A program made the position numbers and the translations under genes. Source: Symsagittifera roscoffensis (lineage: Eukaryota > Xenacoelomorpha > Acoela > Convolutidae). From it: a DNA stretch of 64,000 nt. Within the stretch, counting starts at the first letter, position 1; each line of letters opens with the position of its first letter. The stretch is from NCBI RefSeq assembly GCF_963678635.1, contig NC_087065.1, forward strand, positions 57,934,754-57,998,753. Reading direction: 5' to 3'. The notes under the pieces were generated by a model. That model was given only the letters and a program-made list of their open reading frames with translations, had not been told where the DNA came from and did not search any database. Shown here piece by piece: positions 45,011-54,750 of the stretch.

Positions 45011-45990
45011 AAACAGCAATTGAGCGCAAAAGTAAATGGAAAAAGTTCGCTTCTAACAAAGTAGACGGGAAAGACTTAAACTACTACATAAAAGAGCACC
45101 CTTTTGATCCCTATTGCTATAGTAGCGTTGATGAAATAGTAAAACAATGGTACAAATGGCTTGATAGATTTTTTATTTAAAAATGTTCCCCAAACAACCA
45201 CACACAGATGGAATCTCCCTCCATAAGTTGGGAAAGAGTCCTCACACCTCTTTAACAAGATATCAACGGAAAATGTCGAAAAAATCTTCGCTCAATAGAA
45301 TTATCAACTTTAAGAAAATGGAGAAGAGACTGAAAACGTCCCTAAATGAGGATCAAGCAGAGTTTGAAAGTAAAATTTTTCGAAATCAAAGTTTCTCTGA
45401 TGTTCAAAAGTATCTCAAATCGATGCAAAGCAGCAGGTACCCCGTGAATGTGACACACAGAAATCAGAAAACTAATGAGGACGAGCGAAAATGTAAATTT
45501 TTAGTGATTTTTTTCCCAATGTGTTCCTTAATAGTAATCAAATAACGAAAACTTGTTACGATAGACAAAAATTCAAATAAAATCGAGATCAATGAAACTA
45601 ATATAACGAAAATTTTGACAAAGCTACAAATTAATAAGTCATGTGGCCCATACCGAATAGGAAACAGTGCTCAAAAATCTACCATTTTGTCAAAGTCAGT
45701 AATACTAATTTTCAAAACTACCCTAAATAAAGGCTTTTTTCCATCCTATTAGAAGATAAGTGCAGTGATAACAATATTTAAGGATCAGAACAGAGCTATG
45801 ATTGAACAGTACCGACCCATAAGTCTTTTATGCAGCTTATCAAAAGTCCTGAAAAAACTTATTTTTGATGAATTGTTTGACATTGTAAAAAAGCAACTAG
45901 ACCAATCGCAACAAGGATTTACAAGACATCGGTTGAAAGGCAGCTACAACATCAAACTACCGATATAGTCGAACGAAACCCAATGACGAT
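45011..45990 (+). mobile_element. LINE fragment: linker and reverse transcriptase start
   Basis: After a broken linker (AIERKSKWKKFASNKVDGKD), an ORF at 45765-45968 reads TIFKDQNRAMIEQYRPISLL, then SKVLKKLIFDELF and QSQQGFTRH, the first conserved blocks of a non-LTR reverse transcriptase. The catalytic FADD block does not follow, so the copy is 3'-truncated or rearranged. It continues the element at 44360. Confidence 0.75.
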
Positions 45991-46297
45991 CTTTTATTAA
46001 CAAGACAAAAAGATCTAACATCGATAGCAAAAACTCAAACAAGAAAGGCTGACCAAAATTTTTGGAAAACAACCAGTCAATAATTGAATATCTTACGAAA
46101 AAAAGGAACTATCGACCTCGAACAGATTGACAAACCATGCCTTACAAAATAATACTGGAATTACATCTACAAAGGTTACTCTGAAGTCAACTTATGTTCC
46201 TGGGCTTTTATATGCAACTGTGGACATTGCAACCCCGTGCAGAAAGTCAACTCAGCAGTCAAGTGATGGGTGCAAAACTCAGCCGTCAAGTGAAGCC

Positions 46298-46301
<4 letters not shown>

Positions 46302-46341
<40 letters not shown>
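46302..46341. repeat. (CT)n microsatellite
   Basis: An uninterrupted CT run of 20 units. Confidence 0.98.
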
Positions 46342-46343
<2 letters not shown>

Positions 46344-46349
46344 GTTGAG

Positions 46350-46850
46350 ATAAAGAAAATTCAAATGAATCTATTCGGGAGTTAGATGTTTCCAACCTGT
46401 TGAGGGTGAATTTCAACTGACCCGCCAAATTTCTAACCAAGCAGCAGATGCTCTCTTTTTTCATTTTCTTCAGATGTTTCTCCAGAATTGAGGGGTCACA
46501 AGCAATAGTTTCCGCCAGAGTCGGATAGTGACATTTAGGTTTAGAATCTTGTTCAGGATCAGAATCTATTTGAGAGTCAAGCCTCCTCGATTGGATAGCC
46601 TCTTCTGAGCTCATTATCATTCTGTTTAATAAGTTAATCACAACACATGTCAGAAGAATATCACATCAAAGGATATGTTGGAAATAAAGTTCAATGAGGT
46701 CTCAAAGGCGTTCAGGGGAATTCTGTAGGGGCTATATTTAGGGGGATGACTGTAAATGCAGAATAGAAGATAGTAAGTGGTACCGACTGCCACATTGCCA
46801 AAATAACTTTCAGTTTTTTTTAGTTTTCCAGTTAATTGTTGAGACTTTTT
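46350..46850 (-). mobile_element. LINE fragments, minus strand
   Basis: Near 46740-46650 the minus frame reads IYSPYRIPLNAFETSLNFIS and SFDVIFF, the same segment as 42930-42835 upstream of that LINE's GGDF motif; the plus-strand DNA blocks TTCTGTAGGGGCTATATT are shared. Downstream, an ORF from 46641 contains a charged helical region (SILEKHLKKMKKES, LETSNSRIDSFEFSLSQL) that could be ORF1-like. The order is not that of an intact element. Confidence 0.5.
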
Positions 46851-46939
46851 CGAGAAATAGATATAATAACATAGGTAGATTCTAAGTTTGTCGACATTTT
46901 TCCAATTTTTTTCTCAATTTCTGCATGCTAGTTTTTCAT

Positions 46940-46985
46940 GTTTTGTTCGTGTTGTATCGCAAGTGGTGCGAAGCTATTTGTGTTT
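46940..46985 (+). repeat. Short dispersed repeat R2
   Basis: GTTGTATCGCAAGTGGTGCG lies here, followed by AAGCTATTTGTG. Same core as at 6905, 51024 and 51900. The surrounding 46850-47557 has no supported gene. Confidence 0.5.
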
Positions 46986-47557
46986 AACTTTAGAGCCTAA
47001 AGTCATTTTGAGATTCAGAAAAATTGATAATTACGGCGAGGATAGAAAGAAACGAATTCGTCGAAATGCAAAACGCGGCCTTCGTGGTGGCTTTCTGTGT
47101 TTTATCAACAGGTTCTAGCTGCCTGACAATCCAAAAATGAAGTAAAATTGTTTCTAAATTTGTGCATGAAGTTAGTAATTTAAGCTTCAGAAATGTTGAA
47201 AAGATTTTTAGGAAATATTTTGATGTGGTCAGGGAATTCATTAACTCAGTAGCCCTGTATCGAATGGAGCATTTTTCGATATCTGTTCGAAAAGAGATGA
47301 TTATAATTAAATTTTGGCGGGCTCGGAGGTTTGTGTACCTTTAACTCTCGAAAAAAAATATGTCCTTTAGATAACATTCATTATGGAATTATAGACGGCA
47401 ATCAGTACAAATTGGAGGTCATTTTAAATATGGAGCTCATACACTGACAGTGCTTCAGTTTTGGAAAATACGTCGTCCGTTGAATGCCTACGGTTACAAA
47501 AAAGAATAAATTTTCTACTGTATTTTGAAAATATGACTTTAAAGTAAAATTGCATCA

Positions 47558-47565
47558 ACTGTATA
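47558..47565. repeat. Left target-site duplication (ACTGTATA)
   Basis: The 8-bp ACTGTATA directly precedes the left terminus CAGTGTTGGCA and is repeated exactly at 48481-48488. Eight bases is the target duplication length of hAT elements. Confidence 0.9.
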
Positions 47566-47732
47566 CAGTGTTGGCATGTTTTAAACAAGGGGTGTTTTAA
47601 ACATGTTTTAAACACTGTTTTAAACACTTGTTTTTTTTACATGTTTTTTTTTAATGTTTTTTTCTACTGAATCAATTATGAATCACTGGTTATTGAACAA
47701 CCTTAGCAGGCATCTTTGTTTTCGGTCTCGCG

Positions 47733-47892
47733 TTGAAGTGGCTGACAATTGGCTTGGTTAGTTGGTTCTGAGAGAACGCGGTTATGTAAACACTCATTAC
47801 GCTGGTAGCTAATTGAAGTGGCTGACAATTGGCTTGGTTAGTTGGTTCTGAGAGAACGCGGTTATGTAAACACTCATTACGCTGGTAGCTAA
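47733..47892. repeat. Exact 80-bp tandem duplication inside the hAT element
   Basis: The 80-bp unit beginning TTGAAGTGGCTGACAATTGG (47733-47812) is repeated identically at 47813-47892, just upstream of the ORF. It may duplicate part of the leader or promoter. Confidence 0.95.
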
Positions 47893-47934
47893 GTGTGCTA
47901 TACTTTAACCGGGCAATTTTTTCAGATCGAGACC

Positions 47935-48315
47935 ATGGCTACTACTGGTAGAAAAATGGATGCTATTTGGGGTGAATTTGAGAAAATTGCGGCAAACAAG
48001 GCAAAATGCCGGAGTTGTGGTTACGAGTGTGCTCCTTTAGTGGACAGATTGAAAGATGTAATCCAGCAAGTGTACGCTATTTCTGCGAACTGTGAGCTGG
48101 GAAATTTCTACAAGTCACAGGAAATTCTCGGAAATCTGGAAAAAGAACTTGTGGAGTTGGCTGTGACTCTGATCAGCATTGCTCCGTCGTCGGCCGGACT
48201 GGAGCGGGTATTCAGTTCAATGGGTTTTGTGCATTCTGATTTGCGCAACAGGCTAGCACCGGAAAAGGTCGGAAAACTAGCCTTCTGCTTGCGAGTTTTA
48301 AACGAAAAATTTTGA
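47935..48315 (+). CDS. Truncated hAT transposase (BED finger fragment fused to hATC)
   Basis: From the ATG at 47935 the ORF gives 126 residues. Residues about 8-30 (MDAIWGEFEKI ... CRSCGYEC) are the start of a BED zinc finger with its first two cysteines; the His/Cys half is gone. The C-terminal 60 residues carry the hAT dimerisation domain: APSSAGLERVFSSMG, then HSDLRNRLAPEKVGKL. The catalytic RNase H-like core with its DDE residues is missing, so the protein cannot transpose DNA. It might still bind ends or dimerise. A TTTTTTCAG acceptor-like site lies just 9 bases before the ATG, so a short leader intron is possible. Confidence 0.8.
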   Translation: MATTGRKMDAIWGEFEKIAANKAKCRSCGYECAPLVDRLKDVIQQVYAISANCELGNFYKSQEILGNLEKELVELAVTLISIAPSSAGLERVFSSMGFVHSDLRNRLAPEKVGKLAFCLRVLNEKF

Positions 48316-48480
48316 TAAGAATTTTCGAATAAATTTTTCGTACTCCAGTTTTTAACACTTGAGATGTCGTGGGAGCAATTATACGTTGATCTGGGAAAAA
48401 AGGTGTTTTAAACATGTTTAAAACGTTTTAAACGTTTAAAACGTTTTTTATGGAAAAAAAACACAATTTTGCCAACACTG

Positions 48481-48488
48481 ACTGTATA
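48481..48488. repeat. Right target-site duplication (ACTGTATA)
   Basis: Identical to 47558-47565, immediately outside the right hAT terminus. Confidence 0.9.
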
Positions 48489-49335
48489 TGAAAACACCTC
48501 GCTGAAGTTAATGCTTTACGTTGGATGAATAGTATTTGATCTGCTGATCTCAAGGCAAATTATGGCACAATTTGCCTTTAATAATATATTGCTGAGAAAG
48601 ACGTTTAGAAACATGCTGAAATTGAGTTTGAAGTGCCAACTTCCAGACAACTTACTAACATTTTTTTTCTGCAGGTGTTTTAACCGAACAGGTTTTAAAG
48701 CAGTAAATGATTGATTTAGGCTTGCTTGAAAATGGAAATTTTCGTGTCTAAGTTTAATTGAATAGTTTCATCTAAGTTTCTAAGATTGAGCTCGTTAATG
48801 AAGTTTCCACTCGTTGTTTTCGCTTAAGTACTTAAATTTGATTTTGATGATTTAAAACAATATGATAGCAGTTCATTAAGCAGTCTTTTCTGCTCTATTG
48901 ATATGAACACTTGAGACCGAGGAAAGAAAATTGCTTTTGATCTGGACTTGTCATGGCAAATAAGCTCAGCGACTACGGTAAGGGCATCTATAGTCGTGTG
49001 CTTTGTTCGGATTCCAAATGATTCAAAGTAGAAAATTCCTTATTTTTCCAAATAAAAGTATGCTCGATTGTACATTTGTTTTTCATAAATGTTGCTCAGC
49101 GGTATGCGAAGGGATATGGCTGAGTGACTGTTCATATAGAATTTTGAGCCTTCTTTCGGCCGAGGAAAAAATTCGATCTTTTATGTCATCTGGAAATTTT
49201 ACTTGTAATAAAGGCTAGATAATGCGTTATGAGCTGGGATAGAGATCATCGTCTGATTTTGTAGACATCGATTTTTTATGCGGTAGATTTAATATGATTT
49301 AGAAAATTTAGATTTAAAAACAAATTATGTAACTT
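48489..49335. other. Gene-free spacer
   Basis: Only a short ORF at 49003-49218 without family resemblance. Nothing assignable. Confidence 0.4.
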
Positions 49336-49465
49336 GAAGTTCTTAACCCTATGGTGGGATACTGCCAGATAACAATATAGGGAAGCAAAGCTGCCCTCCA
49401 ATTTTATCTGCTCAAATAATTTTGATTTTTGAGATATGGCGTTTTTATGAAAAAGAAACCCCCTG
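49335..49465 (+). repeat. Isolated unit of the ~165-bp repeat
   Basis: The blocks AACCCTATGGTGGGATACTG, CCTCCAATTTTATCTGCTCA and TTTTTGAGATATGGCGTTTT match, in order, units of the array at 60186-61180 (ACCCTATAGT, CTGCTCAAAT, GAGATATGACGTTTT). Confidence 0.65.
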
Positions 49466-49847
49466 ATAGATGAGCCCAGTTCATGTTTTCCTTAGATTAG
49501 GGTCACTAAAATATCGATGTTTAAGTACATGCTTTAGGAAGCTATTTTTTGTTCAACGATCTATTTGAAGCACCGTCGGTGCGTGTCATGCGCTAGTCAA
49601 TGAATAATTTTGGTCATGTCTACATTTTAAATACCCTTTCGATGCGAAATTTGATTTGAATGTTCTAGAAATTTTATCAATGCCGCTCGGGTATAATTTC
49701 AATTATATTTTTTCTATTTCTCTTTTATACTTGCAAAAGCAAGTGTCTTGTAATCGAGAATTACACTTTTTTTCCCGTAAACAACTTCTTAAACATTTAT
49801 AAGAAATCGATGTTGCTTTATTATCGAACCTTAGCAACTTCCAGGGC

Positions 49848-50045
49848 CCTTACCGCTTAGCCTAGAGGTAATGCAGTTGCCTTTGCACTGTATGGTCTTG
49901 GGATCAAAACCCGGGTGGACCTTGTATTTTATTTCAATGTATGAAATTGAATTTTTTTCCGTGAAAACTCATACTGTAGTTTGTCGACTAATGGTTTGTC
50001 GGGTTAGTTGCTACACCGTGATTTTCTGCATTGTAAGCAGAATTT
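49848..50045 (+). mobile_element. tRNA-derived SINE
   Basis: A tRNA-like head has an A box-like TTAGCCTAGAGGTAATGC, a TTTGCAC anticodon-loop-like segment and a B box-like GGGATCAAAACCC at 49900-49912, followed by GGGTGGACC. The body block TTTGTCGGGTTAGTTGCTAC (49995-50014) is shared with the SINEs at 51195 and 7782. The head resembles a tRNA-Ala but the stems do not pair, so it is not a tRNA gene. Confidence 0.6.
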
Positions 50046-51020
50046 ATTTTAGTTTAAAGTGTCGCTGGTTAATTTTTCTAGTTTTTTACTAACCATGATT
50101 TTATTATTTTTTTCTCTCCGAATTTTTGCTCGGCCTAAATGATTTCTATTTATGTTTTGTCAGTTCGGTGAAACTGTTTTGCATCGGTTTTACGGCAAAA
50201 ATTGAAAAATTGATAGTTTTTGATTTGAATGATTGAGGTCTGTTGAATTATAAAAGTTCAAACAGTTTTATCGGTCACATTTCATCTTTTTAATGACATT
50301 TCCTTTCCAATTTTTTCCAATGACAATTTTTTTTCCGTTAAAATTTGCATTATCAGACTATAGTTTATCTACTCAAGTTTTGCGGGATTGTTTTCCACAT
50401 CGCGAAGTTTGCTTGTGCTGTAACCACTTTCATTGTAGTTGCAAGTGTAATGTTATTCATTTTTGTTTCAGGGACACAGGCTCAACTTGTGTCTGCTCAA
50501 AGATAGTCGGCTTTGTTGCCTTCTATTGCTAATTTAATATTCAAATGTCTGTCATCTTTGGCTAAAATGAATTTTTATCGAGAAACTACATTGAATAACA
50601 TTGAACTTGCAACTACAATGAAAATTGCTTACAGCAGAAGCAAATTTCGTCAAAATTTTGAAAGAAATAGTTTTTTTTTCATTTCAACCTTTTTCATTTT
50701 GTCTAATTATGTTTTTCATGTCCCTCCTCTCTGGGTTTTAATCGTATTTGTGGTCTCATATTGCATTGTTCGATGAGCGAACTTTTCTGTGTGTTTTGTG
50801 GGGCTTAATGAAGCTAATTTTCCCCTCTCAATCATTGTTCGCTGAAGTTTTTTTTTGGTTCTGACCCCGCTCCGTAAGTTATGTCTCGACACTATTTTAA
50901 CATTCAGTTGTCTTGCTTAGATGAAGATATGAAACTTATAATAGGCGTATTTTTATCAATTTTCAGAAACTTTTGTCCTAATGCTTTCTCTCTTTTTTTT
51001 TCATTCGGGCAGTTGCCAAG
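50046..51020. other. T-rich gene-free spacer
   Basis: ORFs here are short and Phe/Ser/Cys-rich because of T runs. No gene is supported. Confidence 0.4.
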
Positions 51021-51023
51021 ATG

Positions 51024-51090
51024 TGTTCGTTTTTTGTATCGGAAGTGGTGCGAAACTTTAATTTGCATTTGTAATCCGTGTGGTTACGCT
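51024..51090 (+). repeat. Short dispersed repeat R2
   Basis: TTGTATCGGAAGTGGTGCGA is followed by AACTTTAATTTGC and CCGTGTGG, matching 6905-6960, including the CCGTG block. Confidence 0.5.
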
Positions 51091-51194
51091 TGCGATTAGC
51101 AAGCTTTATTAAATCGTATTATAGACTTTTTCGTGTTAACGACTAGTTTAACAGAATCACTTGAATCATTTTACTTTTAGAAAAAGTCACTCGT

Positions 51195-51375
51195 TTATTC
51201 GCGCATGTGGCGAAAAGCTAACGCACTTGCCTTTAAGGACAAAAGCCAATGGTTGGAATCCTGCCAGGACCTGTTTTTTTTTGCAAGCTGAAAGTTGTCC
51301 GCGCGTCAAAAAATCTTTTTCGGACTTTTGTTTGTCTGCTTTTTCTTGTCGGCGTAGTTGCCGCAGCAAAAAATT
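51195..51375 (+). mobile_element. tRNA-derived SINE
   Basis: The head holds GTGGCGAAAAGCTAACGCAC (A box region), a TTTAAGG loop and a B box GGTTGGAATCC at 51251-51261, then CAGGACCTG. The body contains TTCTTGTCGGCGTAGTTGCC (51344-51363). The head is Leu-tRNA-like in its anticodon loop, but the acceptor stem does not pair. Confidence 0.65.
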
Positions 51376-51559
51376 TGCCTAAAATTTGGGGATTTTTTTC
51401 AAATTAAAAAATAATTCACTCAAATTAAAAAAAAACATTTCACTGTATTCAGGGCTGGGACAAGTAATTGAGTTTAAAGAAATTTTGCCTATTTTTTTGC
51501 TATTTGTAGATTTTTTTTTCATGCTGTTCATTAAAAGTTTTTGGAAGTTGCTTTCTTTG

Positions 51560-51740
51560 TAAACTCACGGAGTGTTCTTTGCGGTTGGCTGAAATGAAAA
51601 ATCCTAGAAATTCGATTACAGTCGGGACCTGTTTTTTTTGTGGAAACTGAAAATTTTCGAATATTTTATTCTTTCGTGTCTGCTAATTTTTGTTGGCTTA
51701 GGTTCCGCAGAAAGGTTCGATTTGTTTTTAGCATTTTGAA
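51560..51740 (+). mobile_element. tRNA-derived SINE, eroded head
   Basis: The CGGGACCTGTTTTTTTTG junction and the body block TTTTTGTTGGCTTAGGTTCC (51687-51706) match the copy at 51195-51375. The B box is degraded (AAATTCGATTAC). Confidence 0.6.
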
Positions 51741-51899
51741 AGCTCTTTGAAAAAATTATTTTGGTGCAAATAACTTGTTAAAGGAATTTTTTGTCCTTTT
51801 GCTATTTGTAATTTTTTTCGACAAAATTGTAAAGTTTTTAGTAGGTTTCTTTTTCAATTTTTGTTTTTTTTTCTCAATTGCCGGTAATCATAATCATCC

Positions 51900-51960
51900 A
51901 TTTTGTATCGAAAGTGTGTCATAATTTCGCTTTCGCAATCATAATTGTTGCGATTCTCGG
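51900..51960 (+). repeat. Short dispersed repeat R2, diverged
   Basis: TTTTGTATCGAAAGTGTGTCA followed by CGCTTTCGCAATC matches the R2 core loosely. Confidence 0.35.
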
Positions 51961-53568
51961 TTTCACCCCTATATATAGTTGACATCGGTTTTAAGTTTGC
52001 TTAACAATCCTTTCCGTCTGAGATGCAACCAATTCCATCATTTGAAATCAAGGTGACCTGTTGAGATTAACCTGCAAGGGGTTCCGGTTGTTCAGAAATC
52101 TAGGCACGTAAGCTTTTGTTTTAATTGTGTTACTTTTTCTCCTGTACATTTTGTTAAAGAGTTGCTAATTTGTGAGATGATTTGTTCCTTAAACAAGGAT
52201 AAAAATTTGCCTTGCCTCTGACATGTACGAGTTTGAAGATGATTTATTACGTCTGTGAATCTTACTTTAATTTTAGTCGGCTTTTTCAGCCATGCTCTTA
52301 ATATTGGAACATTTGGGAATGCTTTGGAACACTAGTAATGGAATGCTCTTAATAATTTCCTAGTTAGCTGTTGATCTTATTTCCTTGCCCGCAAAGAGCA
52401 TTTTAAACTTAAATGAATAAGGTTAAACCGCTCTTTTTGTTTTCATTCTATACTACTTGTACTAAAGCTCTGCAAATACTATTTCTGACCAGCAGATGGT
52501 TGCGTATTTTTTCCTTTTCATCCGACTGAAAATGGTGCCATATAGTGAATTAAAACTCGTTACTCTCAGTAGATATCTATGTTAGATTCCTACAGCCGCT
52601 ACTCTAAAACTAAGCGCTGCTTTTTTATGAATGGTAAATTTGTGAAATACCATGTTTTTTCTTAACAAAGCATTCCAAATTTTGCAATACGATTGAGAGT
52701 GAGCCAAATTTAGAGCTGAAACGTTGTAAGGATATTAAGACGGATGCTGGGAAAAAACAAAGTGTCTACTTCTTGCATTGCGCGCTCTCTTTGGTTTGAG
52801 TTTTATCCTGGTTTGTGCTTTCCTTTATACTTTTTTACCGCATTTTTTTTCCTTTTGCATTCCGCAAAAGCATTGCGTAATGTTTTTACATTATGCCTCA
52901 CAACGTTAAAGTACTCGGCGCTTTATTGCTTTTTAGGACATTAAATTTTGATCCGAATTGTTACGATAGTGCCGTTAATTGTTTGACGCTGTCGCTGTGT
53001 TTATCAGGCAAGCTCTTGAATTAACCGCATTTTAAATATTTTGTCGATCACTTAATTGAAAATCTGGTTCGAGAGGTGAATTTCCGTACCAAAAATGTTT
53101 GCAAAAGAAGTCTGTGTTATCTGAGAAAAGTAAATATTTTGCTCAGTGTTACGGTTAGTTCCAAGTTTCGATCTGTAAACTTTGGTAGAAGCCCCGCGTT
53201 ACTTTTTAACTTCGAAACGTACCGACTCAAACTGACTTTTTAGCTGATGTTTGGTTAGTTTTGTCAAACCGATTCAATTTTTTTTTCGAGTACCATTTCA
53301 AAGGTGAAAAATGGCGTGCTGTTCTATATACTGACAGCTTTTAACTATTTTATTATATATCTGCCAATCAGTATAGTTTGAGACATGGTAAAAATCGTGT
53401 TTAATCAAGACTTAGCGAACAATCAGTCCTTATATTAAGTCTTACTATTGTTGCTCTTATTTTACACACATTTACACAAATCGCCATTGGAGCTGTAACA
53501 ATTATTACTTAGTGGCTTTAAACTTGTCATTATTTTACACCATTAAATTCTATTTGTTGACTGACATT
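51961..53568. other. Upstream region of the abLIM gene
   Basis: About 1.6 kb without supported coding lies before the abLIM start. A TATATATAG occurs at 51972-51980, and similar A/T boxes appear elsewhere, but no promoter can be named. A non-coding first exon may be hidden here. Confidence 0.4.
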
Positions 53569-54658
53569 ATGGGATTGCTGAAACGATTAAGTCGTTCGAG
53601 GAGTTCCGAGAAGGTTCAAACAAACAAACAACATGCAAGCCAGCCGGCAAGTGAGCCCGGAATGCTAGGGCGTCTACCTAAATTTAGATCTAAAAGCAAA
53701 AGTTCGGGACTTGATTCAAGAACCTCTGTTGATATAAATACAACTTCATCTTCGCTGAACAAATCGAGTTCAGGCGAGGCACTATCTTTCAATCGAGTGC
53801 CCCAGGATCGATCCCCGATCGAGCCTACATCGTCTTCAGCGATGTCTCAATTGAGTTTTATGACCTTGCAACCTTCACGGAGTAGTTTTGGAATCCATTC
53901 TCTAGAACACAATCCAGATACATCTTTTGACCAACCTGTAGTGCGGAAACCCTTGGTACAATCCAGAAGACCGTTCTTACCTGCGGCTCCGAGGCCTCCA
54001 GTCAAAGAGAAGCAGCCAAATTCAATCCAATCTAGTAATCTGAGCCAGACAGGTAATGCTCCAAAACAAGATAACAGTTTTAATGGATCCTCAGATGCGC
54101 GGAGGTTCGATAAGCCGCTTATCATTGAGATACCGAGGATTGTTTGTGAGAGCTGCAAAGAGGCGTGCACTATAGAGGCCCTGAAAATCAATAATGTTTA
54201 TTACCATCCGCACTGTTTTGTGTGCACTGCTTGTAATATTGAGTTGTCGTACAGTCCCTACTTTGCGAAAGAAGGAGGAATTTACTGCACTAAAGATTTC
54301 AATGCACTGTTCGGGACTAAGTGTCGATCGTGTAAAGATTACATTCAAGGAGATGTTGTGGCAGTTTTGGGTTTCACATACCATCCAGCGTGTTTCAACT
54401 GCACCCGCTGTGGGAAAAGTTTCGAAGCTGGCCAAGAAGTGATTATTGACAAGGAAGACACATATTGTGAAAACTGCCCCCCTACTCCTGGAATAAACCT
54501 GGAAGTGGAAATAGAGCAGCAGAGTCCAGTGGCTGTAGTTTTATGCAGTGGCTGTAAGCAGATAATTAGTGACATGTCGAAGTCTCTCTGTGCACTAGAA
54601 GGAAACTGGCATCCGCAATGCTTGAAATGTCACGCTTGTCAGAAACTTCTGACTAAAG
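53569..54658 (+). CDS. abLIM/UNC-115 actin-binding LIM protein, exon 1
   Basis: This exon starts at the ATG 53569 (MGLLKRLSRSRSSEK); codons upstream in frame lack an ATG and look like leader. A glycine at position 2 with a basic stretch could allow N-myristoylation (inference). The first 190 residues are Ser/Pro-rich. LIM1 begins at residue 193 (CESCKEACTIEAL, HCFVCTAC), LIM2 at 252 (CRSCKDYIQGD, CFNCTRC), and LIM3 at 326 (CSGCKQIISD, CLKCHACQK), cut by the intron. The exon ends after a phase-1 split codon at a GTAATT donor. In the family the protein links actin filaments to signalling and is needed for axon guidance. Joined to 54751-56972 it gives about 1103 residues. Confidence 0.92.
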
Positions 54659-54750
54659 GTAATTCTATGATTCATGATATCCAAATTGATCTATTTTGTC
54701 TGATAATATTTGACAATATTGTTATATGCCTGACTAATTTCCTTGTTTAG
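54659..54750 (+). other. Intron of abLIM, 92 bp, GT-AG
   Basis: The donor is AAAG/GTAATT and the acceptor CCTTGTTTAG/AATAC. Removing it restores LLTK-EYFVQGQKIYCERDY, completing LIM3. It is phase 1. Confidence 0.95.

Larger units (their letters stand above)
47566..48480 (+). mobile_element. hAT element, 915 bp, internally deleted
   Basis: The termini are inverted repeats CAGTGTTGGCA and TGCCAACACTG. They are flanked by identical 8-bp duplications ACTGTATA. Subterminal regions on both sides are packed with GTTTTAAAC motifs in both orientations. The internal ORF keeps only the two ends of a transposase. It could be mobilised only by a full-length transposase from elsewhere. The intact ends and target duplication point to a recent insertion. 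Confidence 0.92.

Noticed and set aside
49848-49930. tRNA-Ala gene
   Set aside because: A and B boxes and a TGC loop are present, but the acceptor and T stems do not pair and a SINE body follows.
53512-53568. Earlier start of abLIM
   Set aside because: The upstream codons begin with GTG, not ATG, and look like AT-rich leader; ATG 53569 with MGLLKRLSRS is the better start.
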